Assembly (NCBI GenBank): GCA_027574665.1
Contig: CM050650.1
Span: 55,287,304 to 55,351,303 of the forward strand
DNA length: 64,000 nucleotides
Source: Rhynochetos jubatus
Lineage: Eukaryota; Chordata; Aves; Eurypygiformes; Rhynochetidae
Direction: 5' to 3'
Positions 11,901 to 23,900 of the stretch are shown piece after piece. The notes below the pieces were generated by a model, which saw only the letters and a list, made by a program, of their open reading frames with translations, had not been told where the DNA came from and made no database searches. Position 1 is the stretch's first letter; every line of letters begins with the position of its first letter. Made by a program: the position numbers and the translations under genes.

Positions 11901-14900
11901 TAGTAATAAATCTAGTTGGGAAATCTAATTTGTGCTGAAAACTGTGTGCATTATGAAAACTTAGAAACTCGTTTTTCTGTTTGGGGTCATGGCATGCCTA
12001 TTTAACTTCTTTTCCACATTATGGTTTTATTTAAGACAGAATTGATCTGGCTTAGTCTTAACAAACGTCTTGCCAGCAGAGGTCAGGGTACATTTTTTAC
12101 CTTACGCTTTTTTTGAAGTACCCACATTCATCTATTCCACTTCTTGGAAATAGCGTAACGTACCAAAACAGCCTTAGAATCCTCCTGGAAACTACTCCTT
12201 TTTCCAAGGTGTCGGCTGTTCAGAACAGCAGCCTGCCAGGTATTTGGCCCTGCCCTTGAATATGCTTATGAAGTAGCTGTTACTGACTCAAACCTGCCTG
12301 TGCCTAAAAAGTTTCAAGCATAAAATGCAGCTTTCAGTTTCTCATTCCAAATGAGGGGCATAAATCTTAACAAGCCAAACAGCAAAGGTCTGCTTTTCAC
12401 ATGAAGTTAGCTACATGATCTGTTTTCATTTTCTGACCTGCTTCATGTCAAGCACAGCTATGCAGTGACAGTAGCTCTCCACCTGTTTAATAGATCATAG
12501 TGATTGTGTGGGAGTAAATCTGAACCACGTTACACTAAGGTGTGGGTTTCTGGTGCGACTATGTTTCTCATTTTAATTGTCTTTCTACTCTTTCTGAAAA
12601 GCAAAAGTAGCGTGCAATTATAAATCTGACCTAGGGGTCACCAGAAACACTATGTCTTCATTGGGATGATTAGGAGCAGGTATAGTGGGATGAATATATG
12701 TCATTGTTAAGTGCTTTAAAAATGTTACTGTTACTGGAATTATTTCTCTAGGTCTCTGAAATATGTAAAGAAAATCTGTCACTAAAAGACCAGGTTGCTG
12801 CTCTTCAAGAAGCTATCAATGTCCATGAGATGGAGTCCAAAGCTAGTAGAGAAACAATCATGAGGCTTGTTTCAGAAGTGACCAAGGAGCAAAAAAAGGC
12901 AGCAGGATACTGTCAAGACATGGAAAAACTTAGTAAGGTACAAAATTGCATGATGTGCATGTTTGTGTAGCTTTCAAATGTTTCCTCAAAATTTCAAATT
13001 GATTTTCCATAGGAGTTGTATGAAAAAAAATGCTTCTGTAAGACTGCTGCTGCTGCTGAGGGTCTTTCCCAGAAAGGACATTTTTCTAAGCTTATTCTCA
13101 ACCTTTTGAAGGCTTCAGAATATATGGAGATTAAACAATAACGTTGTATAAAATAGGTGTGATTGAGATTTGATGTCTTCTGATGATGCTTGCAAATTTA
13201 TATTTTTGCTTTCTTTGTATTGTTGTAGCCTTTGCTGGGCTTGCACAAACATGTAAATAAACAGAAGTTTATAGAATTAATGAGCATATCTGAGGCACAA
13301 GCATGGAAGAATGAAAAAAATGCTCTTTTAAATAATATTTATGTAATATTGCAAGTTTCCTGAGGATTCTTCTTCTCAGTTTCTTTAAAGATTCTAATGA
13401 GAAATTAGAAGGAATTGGTTGGACACTATTTTATTCTTTTACTTTCTCTTCAAGAGCTGTCTTGGCTTCCCAACACCCTAATTTATCTTGTTTCACTGCG
13501 TTATAAACTTGTATTTCTTAACTCTTCTCAGTTGGCTCATACCCCAGAAGTTGTAGGCAGTAGGATGGCTCTTGCAGGGAAGCGCTGTTTTGCTGCAGGG
13601 AACCCATAGAGGAAATTTGCGCAGCAGGAATGATGCCGAAATGAGAAATGTAAGTTAAGTTGTAAGTCAGTTTATTCACCAAATTCACCTAGGTCGAATT
13701 TGGAAAGGAAAAGGATGTGATTTAAGGATTTGATTGCTCCAGGAGAACTCAGCATCAAGAGGTTTTGTACATTGAAAAGGATGGATGATCAAAGTGAGCT
13801 TCTGTAGCAGTTTTCCTTATTACTTAGTACTTTGAGTGATAACTGTGGAATGAGAGCAGTTAACTCAAACCATAACGGAAATTTCCTCTAAGTAATAGAG
13901 TAGTGTGCTTAGAGCTGATGGCCGGAACTTAAGAAAATGAGAGAAGCAACTTAGACTGCCAAATATGTAGCTGAGTTGTGTGTGACTGAATTTGTAGAAA
14001 TTTTTAACATAAGGGCAACCTTGTGCCAGTAAGTTTTCAAATGTGATATAACATTTTTCCCATCCCTCTGGCATTACTTTTTTCCTGAATGGAAGTCGAC
14101 TGCCATACACTTTAAAGGATATAGTGTTCTGATTTGGTTGTAGGCAAAATACTTGGGAGATGAGAAATAGCTGACAGTGTGCTCTGGAGAAGAAAGAATT
14201 AGTTGTGGGGAAGATAAATGTTAAGTAACCAAGGGTCATAAATTTTGCTTACTGTTGAAAAGATTTCTTACCAAGCTGTGTAAAATTTTCTGAGACTCAA
14301 ATGGGACTGAGAGAGAACCTGCATCAAAAACTTAAACAGGTCCTTTTTGAGAACATTCTGTTCTTGTACTTCAAACACAGATGTGTGAGCAAGAGCAGAG
14401 TGTAGTTTGCTCACAAAGCCAGAATCAGGAGACGTTTTAAACCAAAATGAGGGCTTAGTTTGTGACTAGTTTTGCAGGTTTTCTCTGACTGCCAAATCAT
14501 TTCCAAAGTCGAGCTAGTTGTATGAAAAATATTTTCCTATTGTTGTGCATATGCCAAACACATAATTTATTTAACCCATTTTACAGAAAAGTCTTGCTAA
14601 ATTATTAGCATTGCCTTTCTGCTGAGGTGCATGCCATCAGGCCTTATCTGGAGGCTGCAGATTCCTCCAGTGCTGCTTCAGTTTAGCTACTTAAATTTGC
14701 AGAAACTGAGTAAATCTGTTGAGAAAGTTTTGTGTTTATGAAAGCATATTAAGAAATTCAGCGTTGAAAAATAAGTAAAAAACCAAAAAGTGCTTTAAAT
14801 CTACATATCTAAAGGAGGATGTATGGCATCCCCTGTGCTCCTGACGGGTGTCTGTCGTGCTTTAGCCTCAGCCAGCAACTAAGCACAATGTGGCTGCTCA

Positions 14901-17900
14901 CCCCCACCCTCAGGGTGGGGTTGGGGAAAGAATCGGAAAAAGCCTCGTGGTTGAGATGAAAAGTGTTTAATAGGACAGTAAAGGGAGAGGAAATGATAAT
15001 AATGGAATATAGCAAAACAGGTGATGCACAGCGCAACAGTTGCTCGCCACCTGGTGACTGATAGCTCATCCCTGAGCAGTGATTCCCCCTGGTCAACTCT
15101 CCTCAGCTTACATACTGAGCATGACATTTTATGACATGAAATATCCCTTCGGTCAGTTGGGGTCAGCTCTCCTGGCTGTGTCTCCTCCCTTCTTCTTGTA
15201 GAGAAGAAGCGGAGTAACAGGGGCAGTATGAGAAAACGGAACGTCCTTGGCTTAATGTAGCATTACTTGGCAACAACCAAAACATCAGCATTATCAACAT
15301 TCTTCTCAGCACGCGTCCAAAACACAGCCTCATTCTAGCTACTATGAAGAAAATTAACCACAGCCTGACCAAAACCAGCACAGTGTCTTACTCGGTTACA
15401 GGAAGAGCACTATTGGTATAAAGTTGGTTTCACGTTGTCATACGCTTGGGTACACAGTTGAGGCACATGGACAGAGTTGCACGTGTTGTGACATGTTCTC
15501 CTGTGAAGGCGAAATGCAGGAATCCATGCTGTTCTTGTGCCAGAAGACACACAGAGTGTGTTTCTGGACTCTTTTCTGAGCTTTAATTAATGGAATTGCC
15601 TCTAGCAGAGTTTACTCAGCACAGACTGAGTACCAGTGACACTTGCCTGTGTTTGCCTGGAGCTGCCAGGGGCCAAACATATTTGCCGCCTTCTGTATTA
15701 CAGATTGAGTTGGTGGCCCATTTCCCCAGTTTTCTCTCCAAATTATTCCAAAGAGTATCGAGGCCATCACACTGTTCTATCAATCCTCTCCAGCAAGCCT
15801 CAGCCACCGCGCTGTTCCCTGCTGCCTCTCTGAATCCTTGCCAGTTTTTCTTGCCAGGTAGTTCTTCGCTCTGTCTCCTTGGGATTTCTATGAATTCCCT
15901 GTCTCATCCAGGTGCCTTTCTTGATGTTCCAGGAGGAGGCAGCTATCTAATGATCAATTCATCAGACTGTAGCTTCTGAAATTCTCGATGAAGAAAATGA
16001 AAGCCAGGTTGGTTAAGTTCAAGCAATATTTTAACAGGATATAAGGTTAACACGTGAAAGCGATCCAGAATGTTCTTTAGTGTGTTTGATATTCGAGTAT
16101 CTACTGCAGTTAGCTGGTTTCCATTTGAGCATTGTTAGCAAGTGGACGATAATCTTAAGTACTTCCCTGTTAGCCTCACTGCGTCACAGTATCAAACAAC
16201 AAACTACAGAAGCTCAAATAATCTCAAAACTAATATAAGTAAAACCAGCAAGCCATTAAGTTGCTTTCATTGTAATGTATTGCTTTTCTTTGAGAATTCT
16301 GAACTTCTCACATTTCTGACTGAATATTGCAAGAGCTTGCTTCTAGAATTCAGTAAATATTGTGCATACCTTTATTCTGGCAGTATAGAAGAAGGTGCCT
16401 ATATTCTTCTTTCAGATGAATTTTCCTTTCATACAGCATTGTCATTGATGAGCCACAAGAACTAGTAAACTGACTTGTTCTGTTTCACATCTTTGACAAT
16501 GATTCAACATGGAAATATTTGTGTTTCCTTCTGAAGTGTTATTTTAAACGTCTGTTCTGCAAAGATATGCCCCATGCAATGTCTTTAGAGAACATATCTG
16601 AAATACAGTCAAGCAATTTTAATTACTACAAGTATATCTCCTTGTACTAGCGATGCAAAATTAACCATGAAAATGCTCTTCAGTGTTCAGTACCGACGTG
16701 TATTAAATTATGAGCTGCTGATGAGAGGCAGCTCTGACTCAGCGTGGGCTGGGACAGGAGTGAAGGCAGCCAACCCCCTCCTGGACAAGAGCAGCCCCCA
16801 GGGAGCGGGAATGACCATGAGCATGACGTGGCAGTTGGCACAGGCAGGGCAGGCAGGTGAGGCATGTGCCCAGAGCCCAGCAATGATGGCCACTCGGCAA
16901 AAAGCCATTGCCAGGAAGAATGCGGTGACCCAAACGGTGCTTCCGCTCAGGCTTGCAGCTGCCCAGGTCTCCGGCTGCAGGGAGTGCCTGAGCCTGTCAC
17001 TCGTAGCGGAGGGCAGCAGAGACAGCCCCTGTGTGAGGGGTGACCGCAGGGATGATCTGCTCCGCTGGTGGCAGAGCTGAAGGGGGGAGGGGAAAGGCTG
17101 AGGAGTATGAGGGACTGTGAGAGGGAGATTGGTGGAGCCAGACCCTGTCTACCATCCTGGAGGCAAAGGCAGCAGATGGAGGTCCCACAGCCAGCAGTGG
17201 ATCCTGTATCCTCTTGCCACCAGGCAGATGGAATGGGCTTAAGAGAGGGAGGGGAATGGAAACAGGTCCCTGCTTGGGGAGGTAGGCACAAATCGGGGAA
17301 GGGGACAAAATCACCACTGCTGCCAACAGATGCCCAGAGCTTGGAGAAGAATCACAGGTCACCAGGAGAACACCTGGCAAAGAAAACAGAAATCCAGCTG
17401 CTGCTCCAGTCAGCAAGGCAAATTCATCGGGGGCCTATCTTAAATGCCTCTGTGGGAACACACAGAGCATGGGGAATAAACAAGAGGAGTTAGAGGTGTG
17501 CGCACGAAAGAGGGGCTATGACCTCATTGGCATCGTGGAGATGTGGTGGGATGGCTCCTATGACTGGAGTGTCAGAAGGGAAGGATACAGGCTCTTTAGG
17601 AAGGACAGGCAGGGGATACACGGTGGGGGTGTTGCTTTCTACGTCAGAGACCAGCTGGAGTGCGTGGAACTCCACCTGGGGATGGATGAGGAGCTGACTG
17701 AGAGCTTGTGGGTCAGGATTAAGGGGAGGGCAGGGAGAGGGGATACAGTAGTGGGAGTTTGCTACAGGCCACCTGGCCAGGAGGAGTGAGTGGATGAGAT
17801 CCTCTACAGGTAGACAGCAGCAGCAAACCCTGGTCCTCATGGGGAACTTCAACCACCCCGGTATCTATTGGAAGGATGGCAGCGCAGAAGCAAGCCAGGA

Positions 17901-20900
17901 GGTTCCTGGAATGCGTCGATGACAACTTCCTTCTCCAAGTGATAGAGGAGCCGATGAGGAGGGGTGCCATGATGGACCTTGTTCTCACCAACAGGGAGGG
18001 GCTGGTGCAGAATGTGGTACGCAGGGGCAGCCTTGGCTGCAGCAACCATGAAATGGTGGAGTTAGAGAATCTGGAGGGAAGAGCAGCCAAGGAAGGCTGG
18101 TGAGTATTCAAGGATCGTCTCCTCCAAGCTCAGGCGTGATGTATCCCAGTGCAGAGGAGGTCGGGTAAAAATGCCAGGAGGCCTGTGTGGATGAACAGGG
18201 AGCTCCTGGACAAACTGAGGCAGAAAAAGGAAGCCTACAGTGGGTGAAGCAGGGACAGGTATAGCCTGGGAAGATTAAAGAGAAGTTGTCCATAAAGTCA
18301 GGGATTGGGTCAGGAAAGCTAAAGCCCTGACAGAATTAAACCTGGCCAGGGACATCAAGGGCAGTAGGGCTTCTATAGGTATGTAGGTGGTAAAAGGAAG
18401 GTCAGGGAAAATGTGGATCCTCTGTGGAAGTAAATGGGAAAGGTGAGCCTGTGCCAAACTCAGTAAGTTCAACAAGGCCAAGTGCAAGGTCCTGCACATG
18501 GGTCAGGGCAATCCCAAGCACAAGTACAGACTGGGTGGAGAATGGATAGAGAGCAGCCCTGAGGAGAAGGACCTGGGGGTACTGGTGGATGAGAAGCTGG
18601 ACATGACCTGGCAACATGTGCTTGCAGCCTAGAAAGCCAACCCTATCCTGGGCTGTATGCAGAGAAGCGTGGCCAGGAGGTCGAGGGAGGGGATTCTTCC
18701 CCCCTACTCTGCTCTTGTAAGACCCCACCTGGAGTACTGAGTCCAGCTGTGGGGCTCCCAACATAAGAAGGATATTGAGCAGTTGGAACAAGTCCAGAGG
18801 AGACCATGAAGATGACCAGAGGGCTGGAGCCCCTCTGCTATGGGGACAGGCTGAGAGAGTTGGGCTTGTTCAGCCTGGAGAAGAGAAGCTCCAAGGAGAC
18901 CTTATAGCACCTTCCAGTACCTGAAGGGGCCCTACAAGAAAGCTGTTTTGTGGGGATCACTTATTACAAGGTTCTGTAGTGACAGGACAAGGGGTAATGG
19001 GTTTAAACTGAAAGCAGGGAGATTTAGATTAGATATCAGGAAGAAATTCTTCATGGAGAGGGTGGTGAGGCACTGGCACAGGTTGCCCAGAGAAGCTGTG
19101 GGTGCCCCATCCCTGGCAGTGTTCAAGGCCAGGCTGGATGAGGCTTTGAGCAACCTGGTCTAGTGGAGGGTGTCCCTGCCCATGTCAGGGGGGTTGGAAC
19201 TAGATGGTCTTGAAGGTCCCTTCCAACCCAAACCAGTCTGTGATATGATGTGATTCAAAGGTTGCATCTCTGTTAACAGCTGATGCTGCTACTATCTGAT
19301 AGAGTATGAATGTTTCACATAACACCTTACGAAAGCCCTTTAGAAAATGGCCCTGTCATTATTAGTGAATTTTGACCCAAAATAATCAGTAATTCCTCCA
19401 GTTCTGTATATGGGACAGCTATATTGCTAAGGGCTAGGTAAGACTCTGGAGGCTATCTGTGTCTGTGCTGTTCAAGCTCTGAACTCTCCAGGCAGAGCTT
19501 CAGCTGCCTCCTGAGCTTTCATGTCTGTATCTACCTTACAGTGTTGTGTTTCTCTTTCCCTTTTTGAAAGTGAACAGCTTCTGTTTAATTTCTCTGCTAA
19601 AGTTTTTGTTTTTCTTGTAGCGAATCTTTGATCTCATGTTTCCATAAATTCCTCATTGAACTTACTATATTTTAAAGTTCTAATTATTTTTAAATCTGAG
19701 GAAAAAGCCGGTGTCTTTGCAGTAGACATAACAATGTCACTTTTACTAAAAGCGCCTTTGAATTTCTTTTCTTTTGTTTTATGAACGGTGGGGTCTTGAC
19801 TTCATGGAAGTCAGTGAAACTTTTGTCACCAGTGTAATTGGACTTTGGACTTCGCCTGGGGTATGTTGGGTGCAAAGCTGATTAAGTATGAAATTAGCTT
19901 TCAGAAGGGTGATTTCTATTATAGTATTTCTGTGAAATTATAATTTTGTTTGACATTTTAAAAAATTGCATGCAGTGTGCATAATCGGTACTATCTATTT
20001 CAATAACAGAACTTAAATATAATGGTAATTTTGATGAATAATTCATTAAGGAAGAGCTACAGAGGCTTTCCTATTTGCTAACCTCTTCTATGAAAAACAT
20101 TACAACAGTTTATATTATTGAATTGGGAGAGAATGATTTCCTCTAGCATGGTGTCCCTGCCCATGGCTGAGAGGTTGGAACTAGATGGTCTTTAAGGACC
20201 CTTCCAAACCAGTCTGTGATTCTACAAACGTCTCTGATGCAGCTGCCCATGGCTTTAGCCGTGGCTGAGATAATTAATGGGGTTCAGGAGGAGTATGCCG
20301 ATGTAGTTTGTCCATGGGGCTGCTGGGTAATACAGACTGTGATTAGGTGGCTGTGGCCTATGTGCAGTCTGTGGGGAAACCTTTCCTTTTTAACCTGAAC
20401 AGCAAATAATGATTCAGTTTCCCTTCCAATGAGAAATTATTTTAGGAGCTATTGCATGTGTAGGAACAGTAAAAGACAGAAATAAATGGGTTCCTGAGAG
20501 ATTGTTAATTAAAGCTTCACAGCTCATCAGATGGCCCAGTTGTAAGGGAAGCCTTCATGCCATTATCTCTTCTGAAAGTGTTATGTGGGAAGACCTTTGC
20601 AGAGCTTCTGAAACTAAACATTGCCAAACTTGCAAGCACCTGGGCTTAATTCCAACATGTGAAAGGATAAGAAAATGTGTTTGGATACTTTTTAGTATTG
20701 GAAGCCCACAGATTTTTCAAAATTCATGCTAGGCCGTTTAAAATTGAACAAAGCTATTCCTATGGCCAAAAATTACAGTACAAAAGGAGAGGGTTTTTTA
20801 CCTTCTTTGCTATTTTTTTTTTCTTTAGAAGTAAGATGAAAGCTGGTGCTGGAGAATAAAAGTCAGTATTATCATAGCCTCATCTGCAAAGCCACAATAG

Positions 20901-23900
20901 TGGCTTTTTAATAGGGTGTGACATACTTCTGTAATGTCATACATGTAAAGATATTTAGAGAAAAACCACTTTCACAGCCTGTTTTAGTCTATTGGACTAG
21001 ATGGAATTGAAGATTTTCATTTTTGCGGTGTATGGTTAGGTAATTGAGCAATTAATTTGTGCTTACTTACAGCCATAATAAAATGCTACAGCGCTTTTGG
21101 GATGTGGACCTGTCATGTTTTCTCTGAATCTGCTTCAGTTATGGGGTTTTATTTGTTTGTTTTGTTTGCTTATTTGTGTTCTTCCCCCTTTAGGAAGGCA
21201 GAACTAGATGAGGTAAATCAAAACTCCAAAAAACTGACTTTGAATGCCTGAATCACTTTGGAGTAGGTAGCATTTGCTCAGGTGTTCTAAAGAAATTCAA
21301 AATTGAAATAGATGAATTATTAGTTATAGTATGTAATCTGATACTTAAAACTGCCTCAGAAATCGTGACTAATTTGACTAGTATCCACTTAAAAAAAATT
21401 ATTCAATGAAATGACAGACCAACAGAACTTATATGTATATAAGATGTGTGCCGGGTTCAGTCAGGGAAAAGTTAACTCCCTTGGCTGTGGGATTTCAACA
21501 TGCTAGTTGAAATCTTGAGAAATATGGAAGATTACAGTGTATTAAGGAAGAGTCATCACAGCTTTGAAAAAATGCATTACAGTTATTGAGATCAACAGAG
21601 TGAAGATATGTAGTAATATGTATAATCACTTAAAAGAACTTATTCCTTCTTGTTTCTTCTCTTTCATTTTAATGTGATCATATCTCCCTCATTATGTTTT
21701 GCTGTGTTAAATAGAGCTCTTTCACCTGTTCCTTGTAAAAATGTCCCTCTCTTTGTCTGCTTAAAAGGCAGAAGTGATTTTTCCCACCTCTTAAACACAT
21801 TTTCCGTGAATGCAGCTGAGCTAATATTAAACACAGGATTTCTCATGAGGGAGGCCTTGGGAGCGCCTGGTGCGGTGGTTTGGGTGCTCTTACACCTGCT
21901 GTAGTCTGGTGCGGGTAGGGTGCCAGTGGTCGAGTGTGGGTAGACTGCATCCCAGCCTGAGCTGGTAACTGAGTACAGCACTGTGCTGTATGAGCCCTTT
22001 ACCTCCAGTCCCGGGTAGCTGAAGGACGTGTGGTGCTGCTTTCTACCTCCACAGGTGAGCACAGCCGTGGTAGATCTGCCACATCTCTTGTGCCTAACAA
22101 CAAGTCATTGACGTGGCCTGCCCTGGGTAGATCCACCTAATGTCTAATTCTGTTTTCTTTGAGCATCAATTTTCATAATTATTCCTGTTTTCAAAATGTG
22201 TTTTGTGTCAGTGTTGGGTAGCTTTTTTGACTCTTCAAGCTGCATACCTTCATATGCGTATCATATGCATATGCATATAATATTCATATGCATATAATGC
22301 TTCATATAATTCAGAGCCATGGGACATTACCCACAGATGTTGAGGAGCCAGAGAGAAAACACGACCTGCTGTGGTTCCGTCCTTTTGTGGAAATTGTTTT
22401 ATCTTTCTGCACTGATCACTTAGACTCTTAGGAGTTGCTTCTAGTTGGGATAACACCTTTGCGTGTCACAGTCCCTACATTTCTGGATGCAGTTCAATGC
22501 TCAGGCTGACCTTGCTGAAGCTAGCCAGTGTAAGTGTTCTCAATTCAAGAGAGATTTCAAGGAGGATTGTTCAGAATTTTAATGTTTTGAGTTTTAGGGC
22601 TTTTCATTCCGTAAATTGCCTTTTTTTTCTTTAAATGTTTAAACATCAACAGGTTTGCAGTTTCTTATTTTTTACCTTGATCTTTTGATTCAGCTGTGTG
22701 TGTTTGCTGATGTTCACAGTCTGAAAAAAGATTGTAATTAGGTAAGCTCCCTGCCACTGGCAAACTACTTCTGCAGTGCGTTTCTGAAAAGCAGATTACA
22801 CACTGCTGAAAACTGTAATTGAAATAAACCACTCTTTATTCTTTGCTGTAATTACCATAGTGTAATTCTAAGCACAGGTGGGAATTTTCTATTAATAGGA
22901 ATTGTTTAGAATACAAAAGGGAAGATGGCAAGGAATCTTGCCAACATTTGTTTCCAAGAGAGTTCTACAATTACTTTAGAAAGGGGTAGTAACAAATAAT
23001 TTCTTAAATGATGGTGTTTGTTTGGGTTTGTTTTAACCTACTTGTTTGCATGTTTGCCTTTTTGAAGCTATTTAAAAAATTTAGTACTTTTAGTATCATA
23101 GGTTTATATTTTATTTCCAAGAGTGCCTCCCAAACTCCTTTTTTGTCCATCCTCATTGGTGATCTACATAAATATTCCCAGATTTTACTACTTGATTGCG
23201 ACGCATTCTATTAATACAAATAACTTCCTATGCTGCACAACAAGCAGATAGTCCCTGAGAGACCCCTGAGTGGTTACCATATTTGTAGCCACTCGGGGAA
23301 CAATTCTTTAACTCCAAGGTACACAATTTTAGTTCATGTCAGTCCACTTGCTGAGCCTCTGCTAAACAACTGAAACTTCCAGAGAAATTCAGTCACTCTC
23401 TATAAATACTGCGTCCTCTGGCATAATTTTGTATCTTGTGTGAAGTAATATTATTTCGTAGTTTCTCCTGTCAATTAGAGAATACCCTGAGGAATGAAGA
23501 CTCAGTTTTGCTATACTTTTAGCTGGTTTCACTGCCAATTTTATTCTTGTATATAAATGTGTAAGCACTCTTGATATTGTGGGGAAAGGAAAGAGGTTCA
23601 CAAGCTGACTGAATGAGGGGATTTTTTCTTTGTGTTTAGATGGGTTATTTTTCTATCATTTTCTGTCATCATTTGCTTTTGTGTCATGGGTCAGGATAGA
23701 CAGTTCTGTCTGCTCTACCCTGTTGAATCAATATTTCCTGTACAACTGATATAGATATATATGTACTGGCTATTTTTTCTTATTTTCAAACTGAGTCTTG
23801 ATTCTTGAAAATAACTTCTAAAAGCTCTAGGATTGGAAGGAAAGGATCATGGATGCCAGGGGATGAATGAGAACCATGGCGAAATGCCAAAGATATGAGG

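Larger units (their letters stand above)
16720..19258 (+). mobile_element. CR1 LINE, near full span with internal deletion
   Basis: A non-LTR retrotransposon in the sense orientation of CCDC170. In order it has 5' leader-like GC-rich sequence, ORF1, the ORF2 endonuclease, a deletion junction near 18430-18460, the C-terminal end of reverse transcriptase, and a 3' UTR ending near 19258 with GGAACTAGATGGTC and the TGTGAT/GATTC tail. A full CR1 is about 4.5 kb and this copy is about 2.5 kb, so roughly 2 kb covering the reverse transcriptase core is missing. ORF1 and ORF2 contain several frameshifts and stops, so it is dead. Its high GC and CpG content contrasts with the AT-rich intron. The 5' boundary is approximate. 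Confidence 0.9.

Noticed and set aside
21447-21480. Short stretch resembling the start of an avian ERVL LTR (TGTGCCGGGTTCAG...GTTAACTC)
   Set aside because: Only about 34 bp of loose resemblance, with no LTR end or target duplication found. Too little to call an element.
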